A DNA stretch of 64,000 bases from Ancylomarina sp048268005. Lineage in GTDB: Bacteria; Bacteroidota; Bacteroidia; Bacteroidales; Marinifilaceae. This document shows positions 31,233-39,656 of this stretch, piece by piece (position 1 is the stretch's first letter; the number at the start of each line of letters is the position of its first letter). The position numbers were made by a program, and so were the translations under genes. The notes beneath the pieces are model-generated. The model searched no databases. It was given only the letters and a program-made list of their open reading frames with translations, and was not told where the DNA came from. The stretch spans positions 620,001-684,000 of the forward strand of contig JBLWWJ010000001.1 in NCBI GenBank assembly GCA_048268005.1. The letters run 5' to 3'.

Positions 31233-31658
31233 ATGAAGATATTAACTTACCTCTTATTAGTTGCTCTTATTTTTGGGTGCTCATCATCCATTGCTGACAG
31301 TTATAGAAAAACACTTGATTCACTGGAAAAGCAGCATCAGACAGAACTTGACAAAGGAGAAAGAATGGTGCTCGTAGAACAAGAATATGGAATTACAATG
31401 GATAGCATGTTAAATGTGGTTTATAAAGACCTAATGCTTAAACTAAACGACTCAGAAAAAAAGAACCTTAGAATAGCACAACGCGAATGGATTAAGAAGA
31501 GAGATATAGAATTTGAGGAATTATGGAAACCATTAAATGAAATGACAACAGAGATTGGTTTTGCCCCACAGGATGCAAGAATGATGGTTTACTCTCAGGA
31601 AGCAATTTATATAAAGAAAAGAGTGTTGGAGCTAGTTGACCAACTTGAGGAAAAATAA
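31233..31658 (+). CDS. LprI/DUF1311-family lipoprotein
   Basis: The 141-residue product has a lipoprotein signal (LVALIFGCSSS, Cys16 lipidated). Its helical domain has the DUF1311/LprI pattern YGITMDSMLNVVYKDLMLKLNDSEKKNLRIAQREWIKKRDIEFEEL, in which the DLM..L...K..L..AQR.WI..RD core is typical. LprI-like proteins are reported as lysozyme inhibitors. The four-cysteine pattern of many members is missing. It is the last gene of the cassette-like array, with a short inverted repeat right after the stop. Confidence 0.8.
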   Translation: MKILTYLLLVALIFGCSSSIADSYRKTLDSLEKQHQTELDKGERMVLVEQEYGITMDSMLNVVYKDLMLKLNDSEKKNLRIAQREWIKKRDIEFEELWKPLNEMTTEIGFAPQDARMMVYSQEAIYIKKRVLELVDQLEEK

Positions 31659-31692
31659 CAACACAACCAAAGCTAAATTCTCATGGGTGTTG
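31659..31692. repeat. Terminal short inverted repeat after the LprI-like gene
   Basis: CAACAC (31659-31664) begins directly after the TAA and pairs with GTGTTG (31687-31692). Position and arms (CAACAC..GTGTTG) resemble the boundary before the gene. It would be the right end of the cassette-like array. Confidence 0.4.
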
Positions 31693-32068
31693 ACGAATAG
31701 TTTGACTTATTTCCCTCAAAAAGCTAAAGGGGACAAAAAATGACTTGTTTTTTTAGATCCCCTTTAGGAACCTTGGAGGTTATAAGTTATTTATGAGCCC
31801 AATGCCACGGCCTCTATTCTGGCCTGAGGCAAAGAGTTAATATCAAGTTTGTCAGGCGTGAATAAAATCGTGCTCTCTTCATCCCAATACCTCATCAGCA
31901 ATTTAATTTAGTGGGCTGAGCAATCAAGCCCTAAGGGTAAAAACCATCCCTCCAAATCCTTCAAAACAGGAGGGATGCTTTATTGTAAGCAAAGGCTTAC
32001 CAGAGGATGAAAATTCCGGCAGCCTGCTTTTTCTCTGCCGGAATTTTCTTAGGATGAACCCTAACGCT
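31693..32068. other. Hairpin-dense non-coding tract
   Basis: The tract carries at least four strong inverted repeats: CTAAAGGGGA/TCCCCTTTAG (31724-31767), CATCCCTCC/GGAGGGATG (31945-31977), GTAAGC-AAAG-GCTTAC (31985-32000) and AAAATTCCGGCAG/CTGCCGGAATTTT (32010-32047), plus weaker GGGCT/AGCCC near 31914. The last is described as a terminator. The rest could be a structured RNA or remnants of mobile sequence. No reading frame is evident. Confidence 0.5.
32010..32047 (-). terminator. Terminator of the leftward SGKxG-family gene
   Basis: A perfect 13-base-pair stem, AAAATTCCGGCAG (32010-32022) with CTGCCGGAATTTT (32035-32047), has a 12-base loop. It lies 21 bases beyond the stop of the minus-strand gene at 32069, and reading leftward it ends in TTTT. 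Confidence 0.75.
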
Positions 32069-32647
32069 TTAGTTTTGTGAGGTCAAGACCAGTTCTTTTA
32101 GAGTTTCATTACCCGGATGATCAAAGGCTTTAACAACAACTTTATCTCCAGCATATTCTGCATTGGCAACACTTGCTGTGTAGTGCCATTCATAAGGATT
32201 TCCATTGGTGCTGGCCATGCCTTTTTCCACCAGGCTGCCATCGGTATGGTAAATTTCAACAGCAACTTTCTCCACCTCAAGGTCATCATAAGCTTCTACA
32301 ATGATCTCATCACCAATCTCACCATGATAGGCATTGGCATTAAGTGTTTCGATAACAGGCGGTCGCAGATAATCTTGAACGGCTAAATTGTTCGGATTAC
32401 TAAAGCCCTTGTTTTTTGCCATGATACGATACTTTTCCCCAAATACGGGATCAGCCATCTGAGTTTTGGCATAATGGGCAGCCCTGGTAAATAATTTTCG
32501 ATGGTCTTCCTGTTTTTCACTGCTGATACCCGTTGGAGTGGGGCTGCTTGTCACAACCGTTTTTCCATTACTTTGTCTAAAAACTAAATTTTTACCAAGC
32601 TTACCACTTAAGCCGTCGGTTACGATGTTTTTCTTTACTATTGCCAT
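32069..32647 (-). CDS. Conserved Bacteroidota hypothetical protein (SGKLGxxVFRQ N-terminus)
   Basis: The 192-residue protein begins with VTDGLSGKLGKNLVFRQSNGKTVVTSSPTP, a signature of a Bacteroidota family of small proteins of unknown role, some related to DUF6266. A helical middle follows, RKLFTRAAHYAKTQMADPVFGEKYRIMAKNKGFSNPNNLAVQDYLRPP. A C-terminal beta-rich domain, EIIVEAYDDLEVEKVAVEIYHTDGSLVEKG...YEWHYTASVANAEYAGDKVVVKAFDHPGN, reads like an immunoglobulin-like fold. There is no signal peptide. The gene stands alone with its own terminator. Confidence 0.65.
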   Translation of the reverse strand: MAIVKKNIVTDGLSGKLGKNLVFRQSNGKTVVTSSPTPTGISSEKQEDHRKLFTRAAHYAKTQMADPVFGEKYRIMAKNKGFSNPNNLAVQDYLRPPVIETLNANAYHGEIGDEIIVEAYDDLEVEKVAVEIYHTDGSLVEKGMASTNGNPYEWHYTASVANAEYAGDKVVVKAFDHPGNETLKELVLTSQN

Positions 32648-32863
32648 AATAAATGAATTTAAAAGTGAATAATACTAAGGCGGTTAAGGCTCAAACTTTT
32701 AAATTTCTCGAAATCACGTGAACAGATTGAAATCTATGACCAAGTTCTGATTATTTTATTTGAATGACAAAAAGTTTCCTCTTCGATATCGAAGATAAGC
32801 AGGTCAAAAGCAAAATATTAAGTTTGTTTCTATTGAACAATAGAATGAGCGTTTTGGCGAGAT

Positions 32864-32907
32864 TGTAGCTTCGATGTTTCTTCGATGTAGCTTCGATGTA
32901 GCTTCGA
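32864..32907. repeat. Four tandem copies of an 11-base unit
   Basis: TGTAGCTTCGA is repeated four times without spacers (second copy TGTTTCTTCGA), followed by AGAAGC, which makes GCTTCGAAGAAGC partly palindromic. Strict 11-base spacing puts each copy on the same DNA face. There is no gene nearby to explain it, and copy number may vary between strains. Confidence 0.6.
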
Positions 32908-33237
32908 AGAAGCACTATTCGGGTTTTTGAAACATAATAATTGAGTTGGGAGTGCTATTTTATGTCTATTAGATTTAATGTAGATTTTTTTCTCTAATAT
33001 GCTTGTTTAGTTGTGTTCTAAATAAGAAAGGCCCATATTTGGGTGATTTGCCCTAGATAAAGAGGTCAAATTTCGAGAAGATCAATAGGAAAACCTTCAT
33101 CTAATTGTTAAAATTAATTGGTTCTATGTCAAATATAGTGGGTGAAGTTTAAACGATTAAATTAGGACTGTTTTCTATAGCTGGAATTATTGAGCATTGA
33201 TTTAAGAGATCTTATAAACCAAATGAATGATTAGTAA

Positions 33238-33385
33238 AACCGGGAAGTTCCGAGCTTGCCGAGGAAATCACCCGGCTGCACTTATCATACAGGCAGTTTT
33301 AAGATTGAAAAAATCGTGGCTCTTGAATTTTTGGTTCTTTTGTTTCAAGACAAAAGAACAAGTAAAAAAATGCTTTAAAAATAAT
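33238..33385. repeat. Decayed dispersed element with a 9-bp hairpin
   Basis: CCGGGAAGTTCCGAGCTTGCC...CACCCGGCTGCAC is followed by GTTCTTTTG (33334-33342), TTTCAAGA, CAAAAGAAC (33351-33359), then AAGTAAAAAAATGC. Hairpins of the TTCTTTTG-TTTCAAGA-CAAAAGAA kind recur between Bacteroidota genes (recalled, not checked here). It probably represents a degenerate repeat rather than coding sequence. Confidence 0.4.
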
Positions 33386-33524
33386 TCACTAAGCCAAAAC
33401 AACATAGCATCAATTTATTTAGGAAGCTATTGGTTTTAAGTAAAGTTTAAATATTTAGTTGATAATAAAGTAGTTTGTAGATTAATCTTAGATCTCATGA
33501 TTTATGTATAAAATAATACTTAAA

Positions 33525-33558
33525 TAAAAAAAGGCAGTTCCAATAAAGGAACTGCCTT
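33525..33558 (-). terminator. Terminator of the exported M3 peptidase gene
   Basis: AAGGCAGTTCC (33531-33541), a six-base loop and GGAACTGCCTT (33548-33558) form a perfect 11-base-pair stem 22 bases past the stop. Reading leftward a seven-T tract follows. Confidence 0.85.
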
Positions 33559-33580
33559 GATCTATTTCGTTTGAGAAATA

Positions 33581-35485
33581 CTATTTCTCTAGCTTTTCAA
33601 TTTCAATAGCCAATTGATCAACCAATTCATCCAGTTGATTGATGACAGCTAAAATAGCCTCAGGTTTTGACAAGTCAACACCTGCTTTTTTCAACTGCTC
33701 CATTGGGAAATCATTTCCACCCGATTGCAATAAAGTTGTGTAGCGCTTTAAAGCCGCTTTCTTATCTTTCTTGCTACCTTCAGTAACATCTTTGTACAAT
33801 TTAGCCGATGATGCAAAACAAGTTGCATACTGGTAAACGTAGTAAGGTGAGTTATAGAAGTGAGGAATACGAGTCCATGGGTAGTTTGAATATTTTGTTT
33901 TCTCAGAAACATCACCGTAATACTTCTGTGCAATATCACCCCAAAGCTTGGCAAAAATATCAGCATTTACGGGCTTATCCTGCTCTACCATTGTATGTGC
34001 CTGATATTCGAAATCAGCAAACATCGATTGTGCATAGAAAGTACCAATAATACCTTGAATCGCCTGATTCAATAAAGCAATACGCTCCTTAGGATCTTTG
34101 GTGATCTTCATCATATGATCTAACAACAAACGCTCGTTGAAAGTTGATGCAACCTCAGCAACGAAAATGGTATAGCCATGAGTGGCGAAAGGCTGCGTTT
34201 CATTTGATAAAGTTGTGTGCATGGTATGACCTAGCTCGTGAGCTAAAGTGAAAACATACTCCAGTGTCTCATCGTAGTTCAATAGCATATATGGGTGAAC
34301 ACCATAAACACCAGCAGAAAATGCACCACCGCGCTTACCAGGGTTTTCATAGACATCTAACCAACCGCTTGTAGTCGCCTTCTTTAATTTAGCCTGATAA
34401 TCTTTTCCTAAAGGAAGAACCGATTTCGTTACAACTTCAACAGCTTCTTCGTATGGGTAAGTTTTTTCGAAATCAACCAAACTCATAGAGCCATCAAAAC
34501 CATAGTATTTTTCAAGACCTAAAATCTTCTTACGAAGCTTGGTGTATTTCTGTACAGGAGCTGTATTTTCTCTAACCGTATTGATTAGGTTTAAGTACAC
34601 ATCCTTTGGAATGTTATTACCTTCCAATGAAGCATCTAAACAAGATTCATATTTTGCAGCACGAGCATTAGCCCATTCTGACTGAATGATACCTTTGTAG
34701 ATGGCAGCGTAAGTGTTTTTGTTCTTGTAATAAACATCGTAAAGAGCCTCGTAAGCTTTCTTACGATCTTCCTGGTTCTTGTTTGTGCTGGTGATATGTG
34801 AATACATACCAGGCGTTACTTTCACCTTTTTACCGTCAGACAATTCAATTTCCTGAAATTCGATATCGGTAGTTGATAAAGCTTTAAAAACATCACCTGC
34901 AGTACCTGATGATTGAGAAAAGAAAGAAACCAAACGGCCCATTTCTTCATTCAATACGTGTTTCTGCATACGGTACATATCCATCAAGTCGAAGGCATGC
35001 GGTTTTAAAGCGGGTGTTGAAGCAATCCACTCTTTCATGGTAGCCTCAGGAATCTTGATCATTTCCGGAGAGATCCAGGTTGTCGTCATTCCCATATTTG
35101 CAAAGAACATACCCACTTGCTGAAGCTTAGCTTGTAGTTCCATATTCTTTCCATCAACAGTTGATTGGAAAGAAACGAACTGATAAACTTTATAAGCCTT
35201 CTTCATCATGGTTTCTTGTGCAGAAAGAAGTGTTACCAGGTTATTAACATCCTCACCAAGCTTTCCCTTAAGTGATTGCATCACTTCAATATCCTTGGAC
35301 ATCGATTTGAAATCAGCTTCCCAGGCTTCCCAATTCTCGTAAATATCAGAGAAGTTCCATTTGTATTTCTCTGGAATCTCTTCACGGGTCTTATAACTCA
35401 CCTGTGCCGTAGCTTGTAAGCACATGCTTGCAAGTAATAGGGTCATGATAATAGCACCCTTAAAATGTTTAAACTTCATGATCAT
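33581..35485 (-). CDS. pepF: Exported oligoendopeptidase F (M3 metallopeptidase)
   Basis: The 634-residue zinc peptidase has the M3 motif HELGHTMH near residue 416 with the downstream Glu-containing FVAEVASTFNE helix, the third-ligand region. The N-terminal PepF domain runs from about 30 to 200. Unlike cytoplasmic PepF, a signal peptide is present (GAIIMTLLLASMCLQATAQ, cleavage near residue 28), so the enzyme would degrade short peptides in the periplasm. Two in-frame ATGs (codons 1 and 3) could start it. It is a single gene with a Bacteroidetes-type promoter upstream and its own terminator. Confidence 0.92.
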   Translation of the reverse strand: MIMKFKHFKGAIIMTLLLASMCLQATAQVSYKTREEIPEKYKWNFSDIYENWEAWEADFKSMSKDIEVMQSLKGKLGEDVNNLVTLLSAQETMMKKAYKVYQFVSFQSTVDGKNMELQAKLQQVGMFFANMGMTTTWISPEMIKIPEATMKEWIASTPALKPHAFDLMDMYRMQKHVLNEEMGRLVSFFSQSSGTAGDVFKALSTTDIEFQEIELSDGKKVKVTPGMYSHITSTNKNQEDRKKAYEALYDVYYKNKNTYAAIYKGIIQSEWANARAAKYESCLDASLEGNNIPKDVYLNLINTVRENTAPVQKYTKLRKKILGLEKYYGFDGSMSLVDFEKTYPYEEAVEVVTKSVLPLGKDYQAKLKKATTSGWLDVYENPGKRGGAFSAGVYGVHPYMLLNYDETLEYVFTLAHELGHTMHTTLSNETQPFATHGYTIFVAEVASTFNERLLLDHMMKITKDPKERIALLNQAIQGIIGTFYAQSMFADFEYQAHTMVEQDKPVNADIFAKLWGDIAQKYYGDVSEKTKYSNYPWTRIPHFYNSPYYVYQYATCFASSAKLYKDVTEGSKKDKKAALKRYTTLLQSGGNDFPMEQLKKAGVDLSKPEAILAVINQLDELVDQLAIEIEKLEK

Positions 35486-35527
35486 TTTATTTAATTATGT
35501 AGGTTAATTGTTTTGAATCTTTAAATT

Positions 35528-35560
35528 CAAAGATAGATTCATATGACGATATTTTCACAA
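35528..35560 (-). promoter_or_regulatory. Bacteroidetes-type promoter of pepF
   Basis: On the minus strand TATCTTTG (35535-35528) fits the -7 consensus TAnnTTTG exactly, and TTG (35560-35558) lies 22 bases upstream as the -33 element. Transcription would begin about 37 bases before the pepF start codon. Confidence 0.55.
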
Positions 35561-35716
35561 CCTATTATCTTATAAAAAGGGTAAAATCGATTATCAGCGA
35601 AATGTACAGGATAAACAGCAGATCTGACACTTTAAAAATATGGCTTAAATCAGGGATGAATGGCAAAAAAGGAGTAAATTTAGGAGTAGTCGAATTTATG
35701 CATAATGGAGGAAAAT

Positions 35717-36160
35717 ATGAATCAAGAAAAGAATCCGGTTGTTGTCGAACAAAGCTTTCACGTATCTATTGGTCAACTTTGGAAAGCCATAAGTGAGTTA
35801 GAGCAAATGAAAATTTGGTTTTTTGAGAATCTGGAATCTTTCTCGGCTGAGGTCGGATTTGAGACTCAATTTAAGGTTAAATCAGGTGAACGGGAGTTTA
35901 TGCATATCTGGAAATTGACAGAAGTTATTCCTCTGGAAAAGATTGTTTATTCGTGGAAATATGAAGGCTATGAAGGTGAGTCATACGTTAGTTTTGAAAC
36001 CTTCATAACAGAGGGAGGTTCCAGTCTGCGGGTGAGTCATGTCGTGACCAATGGTTTCTCTCAATCCATACCTGAATTCACCCGGGAAAGCTGTCAGGGG
36101 GGATGGGAATATTTTATCAATCAGCGATTAAAGAAATTCGTAGACGAAAAGGTGGTCTAA
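35717..36160 (+). CDS. SRPBCC (AHSA1-like) domain protein
   Basis: I choose ATG 35717 because GGAGG sits five bases before it; an ATG at 35705 would include that site in the gene. The 147-residue product is a START/SRPBCC fold: VVEQSFHVSIGQLWKAISELEQMKIWFFENLESF, HIWKLTEVIPLEKIVYSWKYEGYEGESYVSFETF and a C-terminal helix, ESCQGGWEYFINQRLKKFVDE. AHSA1-like proteins bind hydrophobic ligands or assist chaperones; the ligand is unknown. It precedes amrS by 90 bases on the same strand. Confidence 0.85.
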   Translation: MNQEKNPVVVEQSFHVSIGQLWKAISELEQMKIWFFENLESFSAEVGFETQFKVKSGEREFMHIWKLTEVIPLEKIVYSWKYEGYEGESYVSFETFITEGGSSLRVSHVVTNGFSQSIPEFTRESCQGGWEYFINQRLKKFVDEKVV

Positions 36161-36250
36161 TCACCAATTATTAACTTTAAATCACAAAACAAGTTTATCA
36201 GCTGAAACCCTGGCTCTTTCGCTTTCGTATACATTAATATACCTTTTGTT

Positions 36251-37252
36251 ATGGAAAGAGCCCTATATTATGAAACGCTAAGTGACCGGCGGGTACGATG
36301 TACCCTTTGTCCTCATTATTGTACCATATCTGAAAAAGCCCGAGGTGTTTGCCATGTTCGAATGAACCGGGAAGGCACGCTTTTTACCGATGTGGATGGC
36401 AGGTATTCAGCCATTCATATGGATCCCATAGAGAAAAAACCGCTTTATCATTTCTTTCCAGGCAGCTCCATTTTGTCACTGGGGACAAAAGGCTGTAATA
36501 TGAGGTGTAAGTTTTGTCAGAACCATGAAATCTCGCAAGCCACTCCAGGCGATTACCCCTATATGAGACCCATATCAGATGAAGAGATTATAGAGATTGC
36601 AAAAGAAAGTAAGGCCTGTATAGGTCTTGCATATACCTATAATGAACCGACTGTTTTTTTTGAATCTATGATGGCCCTGGCACGCAAGGTGAAGTTTAAT
36701 GATTTAAAGAATATAATGGTGACCAATGGCTATATTAACCCTGATCCACTCGATGAGCTATTGGAATTTATCGATGCTTTTAATATCGATTTAAAAGCTT
36801 TTAGGAGAGGTTTTTATAAGAAATACACCCATTCACAATTAGATCCGGTATTGGAAAGTTTGAAGACGGTTCGAAAGAGTGGCAAACATTTGGAAATAAC
36901 ACATTTGGTGATTCCAGCTTTGAACAGTAAAGATAAAGAGTTTGAAGAACTCGTCGCCTGGATCGCCGGAGAATTGGGACCGGACACTGTGTTGCACTTA
37001 TCACGATTTTTTCCTGCTTACCAATTGATTATAGATCCGACACCAATAGACGTATTGTATCGCTTCTATGATATTGCCAAAGAACATCTGAATTATGTGT
37101 ATTTGGGTAATGTCAACACACGATTTGGAAATGATACCTCTTGCCATCACTGCGGGCAGGATTTAGTGCGCCGTTTTAATTATATGGTTGAGGTAATCGG
37201 CTTGGAAAAGGGGCGTTGTATTGATTGTGATAATCAGATTATTACCTGTTGA
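36251..37252 (+). CDS. amrS: AmmeMemoRadiSam system radical SAM enzyme
   Basis: AmrS is a cytoplasmic radical-SAM protein related to pyruvate-formate-lyase activating enzymes, found beside MEMO (AmrB) and AMMECR1 (AmrA) proteins. The cluster motif is GCNMRCKFC (Cys82, Cys86, Cys89) after a cysteine-rich N-terminus (RCTLCPHYC, GVCH). YTYNEPTVF and NIDLKAF are further family motifs, and the C-terminal CHHCG and CIDC may hold zinc. The 333-residue length is normal. amrB follows by 28 bases. The substrate of the system is not established. Confidence 0.93.
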   Translation: MERALYYETLSDRRVRCTLCPHYCTISEKARGVCHVRMNREGTLFTDVDGRYSAIHMDPIEKKPLYHFFPGSSILSLGTKGCNMRCKFCQNHEISQATPGDYPYMRPISDEEIIEIAKESKACIGLAYTYNEPTVFFESMMALARKVKFNDLKNIMVTNGYINPDPLDELLEFIDAFNIDLKAFRRGFYKKYTHSQLDPVLESLKTVRKSGKHLEITHLVIPALNSKDKEFEELVAWIAGELGPDTVLHLSRFFPAYQLIIDPTPIDVLYRFYDIAKEHLNYVYLGNVNTRFGNDTSCHHCGQDLVRRFNYMVEVIGLEKGRCIDCDNQIITC

Positions 37253-37280
37253 GTTTGTGAATATTGAAATCTAAGATACT

Positions 37281-38126
37281 ATGAAAGTAAGGAAAGCATC
37301 GGTTGCTGGTACTTTCTATCCTAAGCAACCTGAAAGAATAAAGGGGATGGTTCAGCACATTTTGAGTAAAGAATCTAAGTTGATTGATTACTCATTAGGT
37401 AAGAATCACATACTTGGTGGCGTTGTGCCTCATGCTGGTTATATGTATTCCGGTTATGAAGCAATCCATCTTTATGAATTGATTCGTTATTCTCAAATTC
37501 AATTTGATACCATTATCATTCTTAATCCCAACCATTCTGCTTATTTGGAAGAAGAAGTGAGTGTCGCTGGAAGTGATGCCTGGGAAACACCACTTGGGAA
37601 AGTTGAAGTGGATATAGAGTTGGGTAAATTATTGAAATTGCCAATGAATACTGAGGCTCATCAAGCAGAGCATTCCGCTGAGGTTCAACTTCCCTTTCTT
37701 CAATTGCTTTTGCGCGAGGGTTTTAAAATTCTCCCCATATGTATGAATCATCAAACTCTGGAATGCGCCAGGAGTTTAGCACTTTCTATTGCTGAAGCCA
37801 ATAAGTCGCTTAAGCGTAAGTTATTGGTTCTGGCTTCTTCTGATTTTTCTCATTACGTTTCACCTGATCTGGGATTCAGACTCGATCACCTGGTTGTTCA
37901 AGCCATTCGGGAGTTGAACGTAGAGCAGATTTTTAATGAAGTTACCCGACATCGCATCTCGGTTTGCGGTTTTGGACCTATTATGACTCTTGTTGAATAT
38001 TTGCAATTGTTTCATAATGATATTAAGGTGAAAGTTCTTCGCCAGGGGAATTCAGGAGATGTTACCGCTTCGAATTCAGTTGTGGATTATTTCTCTATCA
38101 TGTTTTACCGTTCAAATATACTTTAG
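37281..38126 (+). CDS. amrB: AmmeMemoRadiSam system protein B (MEMO1 homologue)
   Basis: The 281 residues match the MEMO family, structurally akin to non-heme-iron dioxygenases: ASVAGTFYP, VVPHAGYMYSGYEAIHLY, ILNPNHSAY, AEHSAEVQLPFLQ and ASSDFSHYVS supply the conserved His and Asp residues lining the pocket. It follows amrS immediately, presumably in one operon. No separate AmrA (AMMECR1) gene lies next to it in this window. Its stop is 37 bases from the convergent rtcB stop, and I saw no terminator between them. Confidence 0.93.
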   Translation: MKVRKASVAGTFYPKQPERIKGMVQHILSKESKLIDYSLGKNHILGGVVPHAGYMYSGYEAIHLYELIRYSQIQFDTIIILNPNHSAYLEEEVSVAGSDAWETPLGKVEVDIELGKLLKLPMNTEAHQAEHSAEVQLPFLQLLLREGFKILPICMNHQTLECARSLALSIAEANKSLKRKLLVLASSDFSHYVSPDLGFRLDHLVVQAIRELNVEQIFNEVTRHRISVCGFGPIMTLVEYLQLFHNDIKVKVLRQGNSGDVTASNSVVDYFSIMFYRSNIL

Positions 38127-38163
38127 TCGTCTTACTCCTTATGAATTGATTAAGGCTCATGTC

Positions 38164-39339
38164 TTATCCTTTTATGACTGCCAATGGGATCATTTCCAAT
38201 ACAATTTTCACCAGATCGTTTTGGTTCCTCATAACCTGATCAATGTCTTTGTAGGCACTGCAGGCTTCATCCAAATCGCGTGTGGAAGTGATTTCATGTA
38301 TGATGCCTTTAGCATTCATAAAATCAATTTCTTCATCCAGATTCAGTTTTCTTTTGGCCTCTCTGCGTCCCATTTTGCGACCCGCACCATGCGAACAGCT
38401 TTCAAAGCTTTCGGCGTTTCCCAGACCTTCAACAATATAGGATTTTGTTCCCTGTGAACCAGGAATAATACCAGCCTGTCCCTTACTTGCTTTGGTAGCT
38501 CCTTTTCGATGCACCCAAACTTCCTGACCGAAATGCGTTTCCAGGGCGGCATAATTGTGAGGAATGTTTATGAAATTGGAAAAAAAGATCGGCTTACGAC
38601 CCGCAAAATGATAGAGAAAGGCTTCTTTAACCCGATTCATCATTGTTTTCCGATTAAGAAAAGCAAAATCAACACAAGCTTGCATTTCCTTTAGGTAAGT
38701 CTGAGATTCTTCCGAGTTTAAGGGAAGGTAATCGAGTTGCCATTTTTTAGGAATAGCCTGCTTGTATTTCTGATTGAGATCAATGGCTTTGTGGTTGTAT
38801 ATCTCGGCTACCGTTTTACCCAGGTTTCGGCTGCCGGAATGAATCATGATCCAAATATAGCCATCCGATCCTTTTTGAATTTCAATAAAGTGATTACCAC
38901 CACCCAAAGTGCCTATTTGTCGAAGTGAATTCTGATATTCCATTTCAACAATCGTATTTTGGAGCTCTTTCTGTTGATTGGCAGAAAGCCAATCTTCCTG
39001 AGCATGCTTGTGCCAACCTTTTCCTCTAGGGATAATGCTTTTTATTGATAATAGAATTGACATCAAAGAGCTACGGCTGATTTCAGTAAGAGATGTTTTT
39101 AAGGAGCACATGCCACAGCCAATATCTACCCCTACGGCATTGGGAATAATAGCATTTTGTGTTGCCAGAACGCCTCCAATGGGCATACCGTAACCAAGGT
39201 GACTATCCGGCATTAAGGCTATATGGCTAAATGCACAGGGGTGATTAGCCAGGTTTTGTGCCTGCTCAAGGGTCCCCTCATCTGCATCAGGAAGCCATAA
39301 CTTTATGGGCTTTTTTTCCGTGCTTATAATTCTATACAT
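38164..39339 (-). CDS. rtcB: RtcB-family RNA ligase
   Basis: RtcB joins 2',3'-cyclic-phosphate and 5'-OH RNA ends using GTP and Mn2+, in tRNA and RNA repair. Conserved blocks are DSHLGYGMPIGG (45-56), AVGVDIGCGM with metal-binding Asp72 and Cys75, GGGNHFIEI, HSGSRNLG and, near the C-terminus, SHGAGRKMGRREAKRKL, which contains the His that is guanylylated. At 391 residues it is a short, complete form. No RtcR or RtcA neighbour is present. The upstream AmrS/AmrB pair is convergent with it. Confidence 0.93.
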   Translation of the reverse strand: MYRIISTEKKPIKLWLPDADEGTLEQAQNLANHPCAFSHIALMPDSHLGYGMPIGGVLATQNAIIPNAVGVDIGCGMCSLKTSLTEISRSSLMSILLSIKSIIPRGKGWHKHAQEDWLSANQQKELQNTIVEMEYQNSLRQIGTLGGGNHFIEIQKGSDGYIWIMIHSGSRNLGKTVAEIYNHKAIDLNQKYKQAIPKKWQLDYLPLNSEESQTYLKEMQACVDFAFLNRKTMMNRVKEAFLYHFAGRKPIFFSNFINIPHNYAALETHFGQEVWVHRKGATKASKGQAGIIPGSQGTKSYIVEGLGNAESFESCSHGAGRKMGRREAKRKLNLDEEIDFMNAKGIIHEITSTRDLDEACSAYKDIDQVMRNQNDLVKIVLEMIPLAVIKG

Positions 39340-39656
39340 TCTGGTTTTGTATTAAAGAGGGAGGAGGTTCATGATTTCTCTATTGCTAAGATAAAATGAA
39401 AATTCCATTATAATACGTATTGGATGAAGTATTTAAGGAAAAAGAGATGGTAAAATTCGTTTGATTTGAACCAGAGTTTGTAAATTACTTAACGTAATGG
39501 CATCTCGAATGTATTAATGAACTGATTTTTCAGCTTTAATTTCACATGATTCCTTATTATGTCATATATCCGGTTTAAGTTTTGACCCGAGCTTAATAAG
39601 GTAATCTGTTACAAGCTGAAGAGTTCATCTCTTATGTATGAAATACGGATCTTACT
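39340..39656. other. Divergent intergenic region, no feature seen
   Basis: This 317-base gap between rtcB (leftward) and the LolA-like gene (rightward) should contain two promoters. I find no good match to TAnnTTTG at a proper distance, no hairpin with a T-tract and no small gene. Confidence 0.35.

Larger units (their letters stand above)
32648..33580. other. 933-base spacer with decayed repeats
   Basis: No convincing gene lies here. A 70-codon frame at 33227-33439 is low-complexity and covers a repeat. Listed separately are an 11-base tandem repeat (32864-32907) and a hairpin-bearing repeat element (33238-33385). The remainder is AT-rich without visible structure. Confidence 0.45.

Noticed and set aside
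27001..31692. A classical integron
   Set aside because: No integron integrase or attI is visible, the boundary cores only partly match the consensus, and their lengths vary widely. I therefore describe the region as cassette-like.
32864..32907. CRISPR array
   Set aside because: The units are 11 bases long and directly adjacent, with no spacers and no cas genes in the window.
33227..33439. A 70-codon frame in the 32.6-33.6 kb spacer
   Set aside because: It spans a repeat element with a hairpin, has odd composition (Phe/Lys/Trp-rich) and no family features.
35602..35796. A 64-codon frame before the SRPBCC gene
   Set aside because: It overlaps the start of the SRPBCC gene in another frame and has no recognisable protein features.
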